Source: Blasia pusilla (lineage: Eukaryota > Marchantiophyta > Marchantiopsida > Blasiales). From it: a stretch of DNA of 64,000 bases. The translations under genes were made by a program, and so were the position numbers. This document shows, piece after piece, positions 44,051 to 55,832 of this stretch; position 1 is the stretch's first letter; the number at the start of each line of letters is the position of its first letter. The stretch covers positions 45,570,001 through 45,634,000 of the forward strand of contig CM114271.1 of assembly GCA_050084515.1 (NCBI GenBank), written 5' to 3'. The notes beneath the pieces are model-generated. The model made no database searches. It worked only from the letters and a program-made list of their open reading frames with translations, and was not told the DNA's origin.

Positions 44051-45401
44051 ATGGTGTGGTTCCTGCATTTAGTTGTTCCGGTCATGAATCAACTTCAACA
44101 CGTTCTCCACCTGGACGACACAACGACGGTGGACGAGTATTTACAAGGCCTAGATGACCTCAACTGTAGGGCCCAAGCTTCGTCCAACAACGAAGTACAG
44201 CGGAAAGTGGCGGAAACAACTCTTCACCTACGGGATCAAGAACTCGAAGACACGAAAACCACGCTTCGCAAAGTTCAAAGTGACTTAGTCCAGAATCAGT
44301 TCAAAGCACGGAACGCGCGCCAATGGGAGAGCTTGGCGATTAACCTAGAGTGTGGGGCTGATCAGTTAGCTTCACAGGTCAAGGAAGCTTCGCAACTCAT
44401 TAAACAATATCGACACCAGATACATCGTGTTCTGAACGAATTCAAGAAATTGGCCACCCAACATGCTGAATCTTCGAAATTGCTTCAAGAACATCAAGAA
44501 ACAAACAAAGACTTACTAGCGCAGTGGTCAGAGGTTACAGGGAGGATCGTTGTCTTGGAGGCACAGCAGAAACTGCTTAACGAGGTGCAGTTAGACCCTG
44601 AAGATGTCAAAGAGTTAATTGAGGAAGCAGCCAAGAGCTTCGAACAACAAATGAATGAAGAGATCGACTATATCAACAAACATTGGAAGCGCCAATTCGA
44701 CAATCATACAAAGTCTCTTCCAGAAGTTGTGCCCACTCTTTCGATTACTCTTGAAGACTTACCATTATTTAATCCATCTGATGTCTTAGTCCAGAATGAA
44801 GTACTGGGGAGTAAATTATATTGGATTCTCAACATCCACTCCTCTGAGCACCATTTATTTGATCAGCCCCCTTGTATGAGGAGAAGCCTAGATCGATGGT
44901 TCCGACTTAGACGTCGAAGGAGTCATAGTAATATGGCGAGGTGGTTTCGGAGTAAGCGTTACTAGGTTTATCTAACCTATATTGCATCGGGTGGGGGCAC
45001 CTGATGCAATATAGGTTAGATATAGGCAAATTTTTCTATTAATAGAAACGAAGAAAAATAGGTAAAAACCTAGTTTTCCCGAGTAGTCAAATAGTCGGGA
45101 GCCGCAGCGGTAGCGCATTCTCGTATGTCGAGTTATCTCCCAGTTCAGGTTCCATCGAAGCTCTTCTGTGAGCGCACGGACGGACTAGGCCACTTTGTAT
45201 CTCTAAGTTTTATAAAGATTTTAGTGATTTCGTCACTTTCTGTTTTCTCACAAATTAGTTGTTAATAAGTCGCGAGAAAGAATGCGCAATCATACCCCTA
45301 ACATTATCAACAAACCTTCTACTATTCATGGTCGTTTTGCGCCTACACATGAATTTAATACTTTAGACGATACTTTTATGGAGTTAGGAGACACATCATG
45401 A
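44051..45401 (+). pseudogene. Coiled-coil protein of the LTR element, interrupted by an insertion
   Basis: The frame runs 44051-44818 as coiled coil (LQHVLHLDDTTTVDEYLQGL, VAETTLHLRDQELEDTKTTL, LAQWSEVTGRIVVLEAQQKL) and is about 85-90 percent identical by eye to the copy at 40890. After NEVLGSKL it enters the 434-bp insertion and stops at 44965. The true C-terminus (VVNKSRERMRNH... ending GDTS-stop) resumes at 45253-45401. Confidence 0.7.
44819..45252 (+). mobile_element. 434-bp insertion with LTR-like 3' segment and perfect hairpin (TRIM-like)
   Basis: Flanked by AATTA (44814-44818 and 45253-45257) and absent from the homologous site at 41501. It contains an 18-bp perfect inverted repeat (44971-44988 and 45003-45020) around a G-rich loop. 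The sequence GGGTGGGGGCACC followed by TGATGCAATA looks like a polypurine tract and LTR start, and the insertion ends CTCACA, giving a 251-bp TG...CA segment. A left LTR is not seen, so it may be a truncated TRIM. A tRNA-like GCGGTAGCGC with GGTTCCATCG (about 45107-45160) leaves a SINE origin open. Confidence 0.6.
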
Positions 45402-45440
45402 AGTGTTCGCCAGGGCGGCTCACATTTGAGGGAGGGGGTA

Positions 45441-46660
45441 TGTGATACCCATAATTTTTTACTCTTGAAGAATATATCTTTTTATTCAACGAAGACTCTT
45501 ATACATTATGATTTTGATTACGATTATTTATTATTATGAGGAAGAATGAGTAAGATTAAAATGAATCACAAAACTCCTGGGACAAGGCAGAGAGATGGAA
45601 GATTAAGGATTTGCCTTAGAGGAGAGGAAAATGCAATAACGAAGTCTCAAGACTCAGAACGAAGCTGAACGAAGCTCTGTCTACAAAGTGCTTCGCTCTA
45701 TAACGAAGCATACCGAAGCATGAAGAAGAAGAGAAAGGAGTACTTCGCTCTTTTGAGAAGCGCGAAGCACGAAGCACCTGAAATAATAATGAAGAATGGA
45801 GCGCTTCGTCATCATGAAGTCCAGCGAAGCGAAGCTAAGAATGATTGTGATTTCAAGCGACGCATGTTAGAACAGTTAGACTAGGAAAGGGCGCGACCCT
45901 TTCTATCAAATTGGTAGTTAGGACAGTTTTGTACCGCGGATTCACAAGGATCGTAGGAAAAACTAAGAGAACCATAGATCTAGGTAGTTAGAAATAGTGA
46001 AGGGACACTAGCTTGATCAAGAACGCTTCAAATCTTTGGATCACTCCTACTCCAACGAGTATTTAAGAAGCAAGATAGAAGCCATAATCATCATTCTCTT
46101 ACAAAGTCCTTATGCTGTAGGAATGGTCTAAGCAAGGGAGTAGTACCCTCTCGAGCTTGTATACACTTTTGAAGCTTTCTCATTCTTGATGGAGTAGTGA
46201 AGTACTCATTTCTTCATTCTGATGTGCGATGCTTATGTATGAGTATTCTTTTTGGGTCTGCAGAGTGAAGAGTGAACCAGGCGAACCTTTCTCATCAATG
46301 AAATAATCAACATGAGTTGTAGGAAATCTGTTTGATAGAGAGTAGCCTGCCGAGATGGATTGAGTTCCGAAAGTAGGAGAAGCCAACTTCCATGTTGAGA
46401 TCTCTGTGAGGTTTCTTGATGTCGAGAGGAAAATCTACCTGAACATGCTTTCAATTCCACTAGAGAGAATCGAGAAAATATCCTTTGGTACTAAGAAAGA
46501 TCAGAAGATATTGATAAGATATTGAATATAACTCATACATCTTTAAATACAACTATTACAACAAAATTGTAATTCCGAACTCTCTTTTCATCAAACAATG
46601 ATCCTCTTGGGGATCGAACTTATTAGAATGACTGTAAAATATAAACTCTTGTACATTACA
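45441..46660 (+). repeat. 3' LTR of the coiled-coil element
   Basis: TGTGATACCC to TTGTACATTACA, 1,220 bases, homologous to 41685-42941 with small indels. Preceded by the same polypurine tract. Confidence 0.85.
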
Positions 46661-46968
46661 AATGGTCTCTAGTTTAGTTTACTTACAAATTTACTTACAT
46701 GTGCAGCCCATGGATGGAACTCCATCACAACCCATAATGCCTTCGCAAGATGCGGTAATATAATTGTACATATGGATGAATATTCAACTATCTTTAGATG
46801 TATGATTGGTATGTAATAAATTGAGTGGTAGAAGCCTATCATTATGATTTCACTAATCTTTATTCATCAAATGGTCTCTAGTTTAGTTTACTTACAAATT
46901 TTCTTACATGTGCAGCCCATGGATGGAACTCCATCACAACCCATAATGCCTTCGCAAGCATATCCCCC
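46661..46968. repeat. Direct repeat of about 99 bp spaced 209 bp
   Basis: AATGGTCTCTAGTTTAG through CCTTCGCAAG occurs at 46661-46759 and 46870-46968, including an intron end (TTACATGTGCAG) and the start of a Pro-rich exon. The first copy abuts the LTR end exactly. Confidence 0.85.
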
Positions 46969-48600
46969 TCCTCCACCCCCATGGGCACAAAGCGAGATGC
47001 CATGATGGGTACCTATGATGATGCAATCACCGATGGGTTATGGAAGTCAATTTCAGCCACCATCGACCAATGGAGCTCAATCATCTATGAACATCCCATC
47101 CCCATGGGTAAGTAGGCTTACTATTCTGCCCTTTCTTGTTTTGCACACGGGAATTCAATTAATTGGAAGTCTAACTAGCTAATTGTATTTCTTTTGTGGA
47201 CACAAGGGACATGGGCCATTCCAACCGCCGCCCCCAACACCGTTGGCACCTCCATTGGCTAACGGGAATACGGACAACGAATTATACCGTAGGTCTCAAT
47301 CTTGCGCAACACCAAGCCCATCAGAAAATTTGACCCCGCAAGCAGGTGCATCTAAAGGTAACTTCTCACTTGGTTCCGAGTTTGCAAATTTATATTGAAT
47401 AGGTTGTTGTATTATGAAAGTTGTGAAACTGTTACTAGTATAAGTTGGTCTTATAGTTAATATAGTTCAACATAATTATGATTTGGTGAGTTAAAAATTT
47501 TTTGCCCTACATTTTTTACATCTGAGAATTGGGATGGTGGTATATTTGTAGGAGAACGGCAGAGTCGCACAAAGCGTGATTTGTGGACTCGTGATGTGTC
47601 CATTAGGAAGGAGCAGAACTTAAAACCTAGATGTGAGCTCATGCCAAATGGTATTCCGTCGCCTAGAGTTCCAGGTTATGAGCCTTGGCTAAATGAATTG
47701 AAGGTATGGGTGATGAGGTACTTGGACTTATCATGCATTGAGATTAGTAAACAGAATTCTATCAGCATGGCTGCTGTTCAGAATCACATCCTTGAGGCAT
47801 ACACATATGTTGGTGCATCATCTCTTTCGCTTGATTTCATGAAGAAAAAAATAGCACAACTATTGAAAACCGAGCGATCCAATGTCAAGAACTATTGGAC
47901 ATTACATGGGGCTCATCGTGCAGTCCCGTGCCACCCTGATACCGATGAGGAGTCATGGAATCGATTAGTAGATTATTGGCTGTATGAGGAGGGCAAAATG
48001 AAGGCAGAAAAGATGGCTCGAGCAAGGGCCAAGGTCCAGACTTTAAATTTCTCCGGCCGTGCAGGTTTAGATGGACTTGATGTAAGTCATCTTGGCATTC
48101 CCTAGTTTTCTTGCTAATGTTATATAATGGTAGAAAACTTCCATTATTGCTTCATTTCCATATTTGCATTGAACCCTTTCACATGCATGAATTTCATAAT
48201 TTATGTATTTAAGGAACATATGGAGGTGCAACAACGTACCTCAAAGGAGTCCTTGGGCACGGGGCTAGAATGTATGGAGAGAAACGAGTTGCCTAAGCAA
48301 CCAGGTTTCACACAATTGAGTTCATCGGTTAATGTAAATGCATAACTCTTTACTTACCCGTTGGCTTACGACTCTTTACTTACCCGTTACCCGTTGACCT
48401 TCATCTGATTGGTTCATGGAGTTAGTATCATATCCTTAATCATGTTGAATTATGGTGTTAGTATCATGGTTGTATCTGAGTGTGTAATTGCAAAACCATA
48501 GTTTTTTGGTACCTAATTGATCGTTGGATTATATATGCAGAGTGTGGAATCTAGAGTCACTATTCAATTGGAAGAAGTGGAAAAGAAATAGAGCGCAGAT
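46917..48600 (+). pseudogene. En/Spm-like transposon accessory protein (Transposase_24-like), multi-exon
   Basis: Exons inferred from splice sites: a Pro-rich exon 46917-47110 (PMDGTPSQPIMPSQ, one TGA inside) with donor GTAAGT; 47207-47359 (GHGPFQPPPPTPLAPPLANG); a core exon about 47553-48081; about 48213-48330; and 48541-48600. The core reads LKPRCELMPNGIPSPRVPGY, KKKIAQLLKTERSNVKNYW, DEESWNRLVDYWLYEEGKMK and AEKMARARAKVQTLNFSGRA. It resembles the C-terminal region of plant En/Spm (CACTA) proteins, where a W..LV..W segment is followed by K..R and a Gly-rich end. A coiled-coil last exon (VESRVTIQLEEVEKK-stop, DVKLHMERQNKALSVLM) also fits. It could equally be a domesticated plant-specific protein. 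The last exon carries a stop, and the Copia fragment follows. Confidence 0.5.
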
Positions 48601-48726
48601 TTGGATGATGTGAAGTTGCATATGGAACGGCAGAACAAAGCATTAAGTGTACTCATGAAAATGGTAAGCTATTGGTTACAAATGGGTTTACAAAATCAAG
48701 TGCAATCAAGATGGTACAATTTACAG

Positions 48727-50178
48727 ATAGAAAGCGAGATTGGTGGCTAAGGGCTATGCACAATAATATGGCATCGATTGTGAGGAAACATTTAGCCTTG
48801 TTGCAAAGATGGCGACTACGAGAACAGTGGTTGCAATTATAGTAAGTAAGAAGTGGAGATTACATCACATGGACGTCAAGAATACCTTCTTGAATGGAGA
48901 TCTATACAAGGAGGTATATATGACTCAACCACCTGGATACGAGCATCCTAAGTTTCCATTTCGCGTATGCAGGTTGAAGAAAGCTCTATATGGGCTCAAA
49001 CAAGCTTCTAAGAGCTTGGTATGGCAAGATCACATACGTCCTACAAGATTTGGGTTTTAGGATATGTGATTCTGATTGCCCGTTATATATCTTGAGAGGA
49101 CAAGATCATATGGTTCTCATTGTGTTGTATGTTGACGATCTCCTGATTAGTGGGAGTACTGAAGAAATGGTACAACAAGTCAAGCTTAAGTTACAAGCAA
49201 ATTTTGATATCAAGGACTTGGGAGAACTTGAGTACTTTCTTGGTATTGAGTTTATCAAAGTTGGAGAGAGCATGTGGTTACTACAACGACAATATGCTCT
49301 TCATATGCTTTCAAAATAGGATATGACGGCTTGTAAGCCAATCTCTACATCGTTACATCAAAGTGTGAAGCTAAGAGTGGATGAAGGAGAGTTGCTTGCA
49401 GATTCTAATATGTACAAGTGCATGGTTGGAAGTTTGATCTATCTAACTTTAACTATATCAGATTTGATTTATATTGTTGGCCTAGTGAGCCAGTTTATGC
49501 AAGAACCTCAAAAACCTCACCTTGACGCTGTGAGGAGGATTATACGATTTGTGAAATTCTCTATTCAATTCGGGCTTCAATTTGAACTGTCTCCGAGTTT
49601 TCAATTAGAGGGATTCACAGATGCTGATTGATTAGGAATCGTGTCTGATCGACACTCCACATCTGGTTATACATTCTTTGGGAAGCGCAGCTATACGTTG
49701 GGCTTCAAAGAAGCAACCTACAGTTGTTTTATCTTCAACAGAGGCTGAGTACAGAGGAGCAACCAATGCAACATGTGAGGCGGTGTGGCATCATCGATTA
49801 CTTCTTAAGATTGGTGTTAGTAACTTAGGACCTAGTGTAACATATGCAGACAATATTAGTAGCATCAAGCTTGCTAATAACCCAATGTTTCATGCTCGTA
49901 CAAAGCATGTTGAGGTGCACTATCATTTTATTAGAGAGAAAGTGCTTGCAAGAGAAATTGATCTTGTGCATATAAATACAGATTGGCAAATTGCTGACAT
50001 CTTTACAAAGGCATTGTCTAGAGATAAGTTTGAGATGTTTAGAAATAATTTAGGCGTTAGAGATATCGATATGAGCTTAAGGGGGAGTATTGAAGATAGA
50101 GTTACAATCAAGCTGATGAGACACCTGAATTGCTATATTTGGTACTCACACGAAGTAGGGAAGCTTAATCTTGGTTAG
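48727..50178 (+). pseudogene. 5'-truncated Ty1/Copia polyprotein: reverse transcriptase and RNase H
   Basis: This starts inside RT with KARLVAKGYAQ-stop-YG. Then come ATTRTVVAIIVSKKWRLHHM, DVKNTFLNGDLYKEVYM, CRLKKALYGLKQAS, a frameshift near 49010, and VLYVDDLLISGS (YVDD catalytic motif at about 49126-49140). IKDLGELEYFLGIEF, a TAG near 49319, SLIYLTLTISDLIYIVG, FTDAD-stop, and the RNase H end WASKKQPTVVLSSTEAEYRG, DNISSIKLANNP, TKHVEVHYHFIREKVL and ADIFTKAL follow. Gag, protease and integrase are missing. Stops and one frameshift inactivate it. Confidence 0.88.
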
Positions 50179-50399
50179 TCAGTTAAGCAAGATTCTCTTA
50201 ACTAGGGTAAATTAATCATAGTTAGTCTAACTCGAGACTATGGTTAAGGTTAGGGTTAGGTTTGCTTGTATATACCTTATATAATTGAGAAGGGGATCAT
50301 CTTCCATTCATTCTCTCATTGCAAATTTTGTTCTCCATGGTGGTGTGTGAGTGTGAGAACCGTTTTCCACCAGTTATGCTTCTTTAGCAGTGTTCCACA
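50088..50399 (+). repeat. 3' LTR of the Copia fragment
   Basis: It follows an AGGGGGAG polypurine tract and overlaps the end of the RNase H frame. It starts TATTGAAGAT (canonical TGTTGAAGAT with one change) and probably ends at TTCCACA. TATA-like TATATACCTTATATAA lies near 50271. The end coordinate is an estimate. Confidence 0.55.
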
Positions 50400-50410
50400 C
50401 TTTTATGATT

Positions 50411-51835
50411 GGTCATTTGGAGATTTTTTATGACGCAAAAGTGCATGTTCCAACAAGATTTCATGATTTATAGGCCAGCGGAAGAAGAGGGGAGCCAAAA
50501 AATGTCAAAGAAAGAGAAAGATGAATGATGTAGGAGTAAAGGTCCAAGTCTCCTTTCAATTTTACTTGTGTTACCCACGCACCCGAAGCTCTCACCGTTG
50601 GATGGACGTGAAACACAAGGGATGTAGGTTTGGCAATGTCCTCTTGCTCTTTGACGGTGTGGATCTTGGATATCATTCTCTATACTCAGTTAAAAATTTG
50701 GAAACCTCACTTAGGGTTTTTGATTTTGAATTCCTTCTATAGGTAGTCATTTGGATATTTTTTATGATGCGGAAGTGCATGTTCCAACAAGGTTTCATAA
50801 TTTATGGGTCAGCGGAAGAAGAGGGGGGCCAATAAATGTCAAAGAAAGAGGAAAATGAATGATGTAGGAGTGAGGTTCCAATTCTCCATTGAATTTTACT
50901 CATCTTATTCACGCACTTAGAGCTCCCACCGTTGGATGGAAGTGAAACACAAGGGATGTGGGGTTGGCAATGGCCTCTTGCCCTTGGATGGTGTGGATCT
51001 GGGATATCATTCTCCATATTAAGTTAAAAATTCTGAAGCCTCATTTTGGGTTTTTGATTTTTAATTCCTTCTATGGGTTGTCATTTGGAGATTTTCTTTT
51101 TCTATTGGGAGCATGAGATGGAAGTGCATGTTCCAAAACGTTTTCATGATTTATGGGCTAGCAAAAGAAGAGGGTAGCCAAAAAATGTCAAAGAAAGAGG
51201 ACGATGAATGATTTAGGAGTAAGGTTCCAAGTTTCTATTGAACTTTACTCGTCTCATCCACGCACCCGGAGCTCCCACAGTTGGATGGACGTGAAACACA
51301 TGAGATGTGGGGTTGGCAATTCCCTCTTGCCCTTGGACAGTGTGGACCTTGGATATCATTCTCCATCCGCAGTTTAAAATTCTGAAACCTCACTTACAGT
51401 TTTTGAGTTTTAATTCCTTCTATAGGTGGTGATTTGGAGATTTTCTATCACACAGAAGTATATGTTCCAACAAGGTTTCATGATTTATGGGCCAGCGGAA
51501 GAAGAGGGGGGCCAAAAAATGTCATAGAAAGAGGAAGATGAATGATATAGGAGTAAGATTCCAGTCTTCTTTGAATTTTAATCATCTTACCCATGCACCC
51601 AAAGCTCCCACCATTGGATGGACGTGAAATAGGCGGGATGTGGGTTTGGCAATGCCCTCTTGCCATTGGACGGTGTGGATCTTGGATATCATTCTCCATA
51701 CTCAGTTAAAAATTCTGAAACCTCATTTAGGGTTTTTGATTTTGAATTCCTTCTATGGGTGGTCATTTGGAGATTTTATTTTTTCTGTTAGGAGCGTGAT
51801 GCAGAAGTGCATGTGCCAAAAAGGTTTCATGGGCA
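50411..51835. repeat. Tandem array of ~335-bp units (about 4.2 copies)
   Basis: Units start with GGTCATTTGGAGATTTT-like sequence at 50411, 50745, 51079, 51428 and 51761 (periods 334, 334, 349, 333). Shared phrases are CCAGCGGAAGAAGAGGGG, GGATGGACGTGAAACAC and GGATATCATTCTC. The third unit has a small insertion (TTTTCTATTGGGAGC) that also marks the last partial unit. Short reading frames recur because of the repetition and are not genes. Confidence 0.92.
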
Positions 51836-53200
51836 CGGGGATGAAAGAATAAAGTTTGGACGTGAGATCAATATGGTGTTGGACGTTTATGAGAGTTTAG
51901 ACACGGATGCATCGATGTTGATACATCGTCTACTAATGTGAGGATGACAAGGATATTTTTTGAATGACGTGGAATGTGAGGGATTTTGAAGGCTTGATGT
52001 GGCATGAAAGAGGAGGATGACATGGGAACTTGATGACGTGGGGTTCGTGTTTGGCACAATTGACTAGGGGGTTCGTGTTTGGCACGGGATAAGAACAACG
52101 AGCACGCAAAGTGGAGTGGGCCATTTGAGCTTGTTGTGAACCGAGAGGTCGGTGTGCACGATTGAGATTCCCAAACCACTCTGAATTCAATGACCCTTCA
52201 TTGGATGGCTTTTTGGCTTGGTGTCACCCGACTTGCTATCTCCCAAGTTCACACCTTCCCATTCGGAGGTTTTTCAGACCTCTACTTTCTTTTTTTTCTC
52301 AGTCTTAACTCCTTGCCAACGCGCCCTAGCTACTTTGTCTACTGCGTACACAAGAGCATGAGTGACAAAGAGTGTGTGCCTACTTTTTAATTTCCAATTT
52401 CTGAAATGTGAACCAGATTCTTGATATATATCCTACAATGCAAGCGGCAATATTTGCAGTATTTCAAGACGTTGGGCAATGAAAACCGAGTGCTATATCA
52501 AAATTGGAGCTTGGATGTTTGCTGAGCTGACGCTGCATTTGATTTCAAGTACTCCCTTGCAAAGTATGAATGCACCATGTATGTACTAGTGTGTTGTATG
52601 CTCGCCAGTGCTCCCCTGCAAGGAACAAATGTAGTCTACTACTATGTAGACTCTCGTTGATTACATGGACATAATGGCTCTGGTCCCCAATAATGATAGA
52701 ACGTAGTCTACTACAATGTAACATTAGTAGCTTGAATCAAGGATCTACATTTTGACTGAATGTGTTATGATACGAAGAATCTCAGCATGTAAATATTGAA
52801 TCCAAATTTATATTTGGTAGCTTTTGTATTCCTCTCGTGTATTACACTCTGTAGTAATTTTCTGCCCACCTCATGAACTTGTTTGAGATATAGAAAACCA
52901 AACATTGGCTAAGGTCTTTGTAGGATGTTAATCAAATAGTCCAGAAATATTTTCTCATCAATTAGGGTAGCTGGAAATCGGCCCAGTGAATCATTTAGGC
53001 AGAAATAGTTCCACTTTTGGCAGCTCAATGAGTGAAGAAGGAAAAACTTGCTTGGAAGATCTTGAATCTTACAACTTTCCCTTTTTATTTCATCAAAATA
53101 AGAAGATAATGAATCTAGCAGGCACTAGCTCACCTACCATTGTCGTTTGATGTTGCAAAACCAGATGGGTCTTTTGCCATCTGGGCTATGGGCAGTACTA
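51836..53200. other. No gene recognised
   Basis: GC-balanced then AT-rich sequence. A local duplication of GGGTTCGTGTTTGGCAC occurs at about 52040 and 52070. No domain is seen on either strand. Confidence 0.45.
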
Positions 53201-53203
53201 ACA

Positions 53204-53611
53204 CTACCAATAGCAATAGATCCAAGAGTCCTTGAGGCCCAATGTACTGCACCTCCTATTGAATAGATCTACATTGGTAGCATATGTGGATAACTTGCGC
53301 TTTTTAGGATTTGATACTAGAGTCCAGGTTTTATTTTTGTGGAAAGACGCAATTTTAACCTCCGTAGCAGTTTGCCATTCATGAACATCTAGTCTAGAGA
53401 GGGCATTTGTTATAGTGATTGGATCAGATTGGATACAAAACGAAATAAGAATGTTTGAGCCAGCAACATCATAACTATGTTTTGGTCTAGATGTTTGTAA
53501 TGACTTCTTGTGATGAAAAGAAGTGGGCAGATGTCTCATGGATTTTTCTTTAGCAACAGCACTTGCAAGATCCAATAGAGCGCCTTTGGAGATACTAAAG
53601 GATAGCCTCAA
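53204..53611 (-). pseudogene. Copia polyprotein fragment (start of the RT region)
   Basis: A 135-codon frame on the - strand contains DPITITNALSRLDVHEWQTA and SFHKNKTWTLVSNPKKRKL. This is the signature at the beginning of the Copia RT domain (EW..A...E...L..N.TW.LV..P). Neighbouring domains are absent on both sides. Confidence 0.7.
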
Positions 53612-53990
53612 GAGGCCGAGTATGACCTGCTGAGGCCATGGATAACTTATGAGAGCTGGTTTTCCCTTTGTTTTGGCTCATTTGGTGCCATATTGAGGAA
53701 ATAAATATTTCGGGTAAGTTACCATTTTTTTTAGTTGACTTTCCACTTTGGAAAGTGGCCCTTGACCAACTAGAGTACGTCAAGAGCTAAGGAGATGACC
53801 TGCAAGCATAGCTTAATGCGGAGAGGGCTTGGGAGAGGGAAGGGTGTATGCCTCCAAGAGAGAAGGCTTGAGATCTCATTCTCTCTTTGTTTAACCTCTT
53901 GGCATGAGGCGGCAGAGCTATGGTCCTTGCCCTGTGTGTGCAACCCGCCTCTCATTAGGAGAATGGGTTTGGTTTGACATGAGAGAGAGT
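53605..53990 (+). repeat. LTR fragment of the Gypsy family seen at 16430-16833
   Basis: About 385 bases align in order with 16430-16833 (TGACTTTCCACTTTGG, GGGCTTGGGAGAGGGAAGG, CTTGGCATGAGGCGGC, GGTTTGGTTTGACA) on the same strand. It stops at GAGAGAGAGT where MULE copy 2 begins. Confidence 0.8.
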
Positions 53991-54600
53991 GGGGGGCTGG
54001 TATTCTGGCAGGAGAGAGTAAGAGAGGAGAGGAAGAGAGGAAGAGAGGAGAGTCTCTCTTAAAAAAAAAGGGCCAAATCCGCCTCTTCTCTTCAAAACTT
54101 TTTGACATATTTGAAATTTTTGTTTGCTTTCAAATTCAAGAAATATTTAGAAGAGAGTATTTAGTGGTCCACATTTGGCCCTAAAAAACCTCCTCTTTCC
54201 TGGGGGCGAGAAAAAAGGAGACATCATAAGACCACTACAAACATTTTTCCATCACTCTCCATGTGAGCCTAAGTTTCTTAACATTCCCTGTCTCGGTCAA
54301 CAAAAAGCAGTGCCCTTGGTATTTTTGTTGGAGGACCACCCAGATGCCAACCTCTCTTTTTGCAGGGATTGTTGCCTGCATCATGGCCTCCCCTAAATTT
54401 CCCCATAATTACCCCATAACCATTCATAACTTGGTTATGAATGGTGTCTGCTCAAGACCAACTTTGTGAAATGTGAACACATCAGATCCTAAGGCTGAGA
54501 AACCGAGAAGCTGCACCCCTCCCAACCCGTAAGAAAGCTCACCATAAGAAAGGAAAGATTTTTAGAAGTGATTTTCTTCCACCCTGCACCCACGACGATC
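53991..54600. other. Left terminal and subterminal region of MULE copy 2
   Basis: Purine-rich terminus (GAGAGGAAGAGAGG) followed by sequence matching 2700-3290. No gene recognised. Confidence 0.6.
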
Positions 54601-55745
54601 TAACAGGTTGGGAATCCGAAATGGCAATCCGACAGGTAGTAGGAATCCTGCACATCTTAGACAAGAAAAGAAGCCTACAACTGGTTTGACGAATGTAGGG
54701 GAACGAGCCAAAAGTTAAGAAGCCCGCCACAATGCATCAGAAGTTGGTCTCACCGGGATAGAGTCCGATCACTCAAGCAGTCAACCAGTCGGAATCCGAC
54801 AGCTTGCTTGGAAATGGTTAAAAAGTTGCAGTGGGAAAAAAGCAAAAATTTGCAACCCGTCGGAATCATACGGGTTGCAGAATTGTAATTCTGAGTAGCT
54901 AAAAGAACACAATCCACAAGTCCAAAAAAATATTCCAGCAAACTTTTACAAACACCATTATGGGTTGAAAAAATCTCGTCCTTTATTACCTCCGAAGGAA
55001 CCTTAGAAATGTACATTTGACCTAGTCTATGATTTCTTCAGCCTCATCATCTACAAATTTACTCCTAACTCTCCTCGGTGACAGTACCAAAGGAATGTCC
55101 TGGGATACAAGTGGCTCCCCAGGCCGATTGTAGACGGGGATCGAAAATGTTGGCGAATTCGAGAGCCTTGGGCCCCCCCTAGGTACACCATAACGGTCCC
55201 ATGTAACCTGATTTGAGTCCCACCGCCTTCCTCGACAGTATACCTTGTACGCTCTGCAATGTGACACCCATCCACTATCAATATGTGCTCTGTCCCCGGT
55301 AATACCATTATGGCAATCGCACAGGTAGTAGGAATCCAACACGTCTGAGAGAAGAAAAGAAGCCTACGCCTGCCTTTACGAGTTGAGGGGAAAGTGCCAA
55401 GGGAAGAAGCCCGCCAGACTGCCTCTTAAGTTGGACCAACAGGGAAAGAGTCCAATCAAGCAACTTGTCGGAATCCGACAGGTTGCCTGGAAGTGGTAAA
55501 AAGGGTGCAGTGGTCAAAAAGTGAAAAGTTGCAAGCAAGAGAAATCCGACGGGTTGCAGTGGTCATAAAGTGAAAAGTTGCAAGCAGGAGAAATCCGACG
55601 GGTTGCAAAATAGAAGTCCACGGAGTACATAGACGATCACATTCGAAAAGACAAAAAATGTTCAGCAAACTTTTACAAGCACCACCATCGCTCGAAAAAA
55701 TCTTCTGCTTTATATCATCCGAAAAAGCTCTGAATCAGACATTTG
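54601..55745 (-). pseudogene. Duplicated 3' region and unrecognised last exon of the MULE - strand gene (copy 2)
   Basis: As in copy 1, two related 3' units are present (about 54600-55030 and 55320-55745). The exon at 55342-55022 is intact here for 106 codons: GDRAHIDSGWVSHCRAYKVY, CRGRRWDSNQVTWDRYGVP, SNSPTFSIPVYNRPGEPL, and the acidic end SKFVDDEAEEIID-stop. No family is recognised. Palindromes of the AACCTGTCGG/CCGACAGGTT type lie near 54784, 54852, 55463 and 55545-55605. Confidence 0.45.
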
Positions 55746-55832
55746 ATCTATTCTATGAAATCTTTTGCCTCATCATCAAAAAACTCCCTACTCCAAACGC
55801 TGCAGTCAAGCTGGGTCATTGAGTTCTTTGAA

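Larger units (their letters stand above)
42942..45440 (+). mobile_element. Internal region of the coiled-coil LTR element (non-autonomous)
   Basis: Bounded by the two LTRs. Protein fragments run from about 43361 (EYDTEALVKHEDLLALGRVT) through 43664-44038 (basic, Pro/Ser-rich, LPRPKRGRVNFKTPSELEPA) to the coiled-coil frame. There are no pol domains, so the element depends on others for movement. A 434-bp insertion interrupts the coiled-coil ORF at 44819. Confidence 0.75.

Noticed and set aside
45107-45165. A tRNA gene (GCGGTAGCGC and GGTTCCATCG boxes)
   Set aside because: No complete cloverleaf or acceptor stem can be drawn; the boxes are imperfect and lie in a mobile insertion.
50521-51699. 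Several 70-codon frames at 50461-51699 on both strands
   Set aside because: They recur with the 335-bp tandem unit and have no domain similarity.
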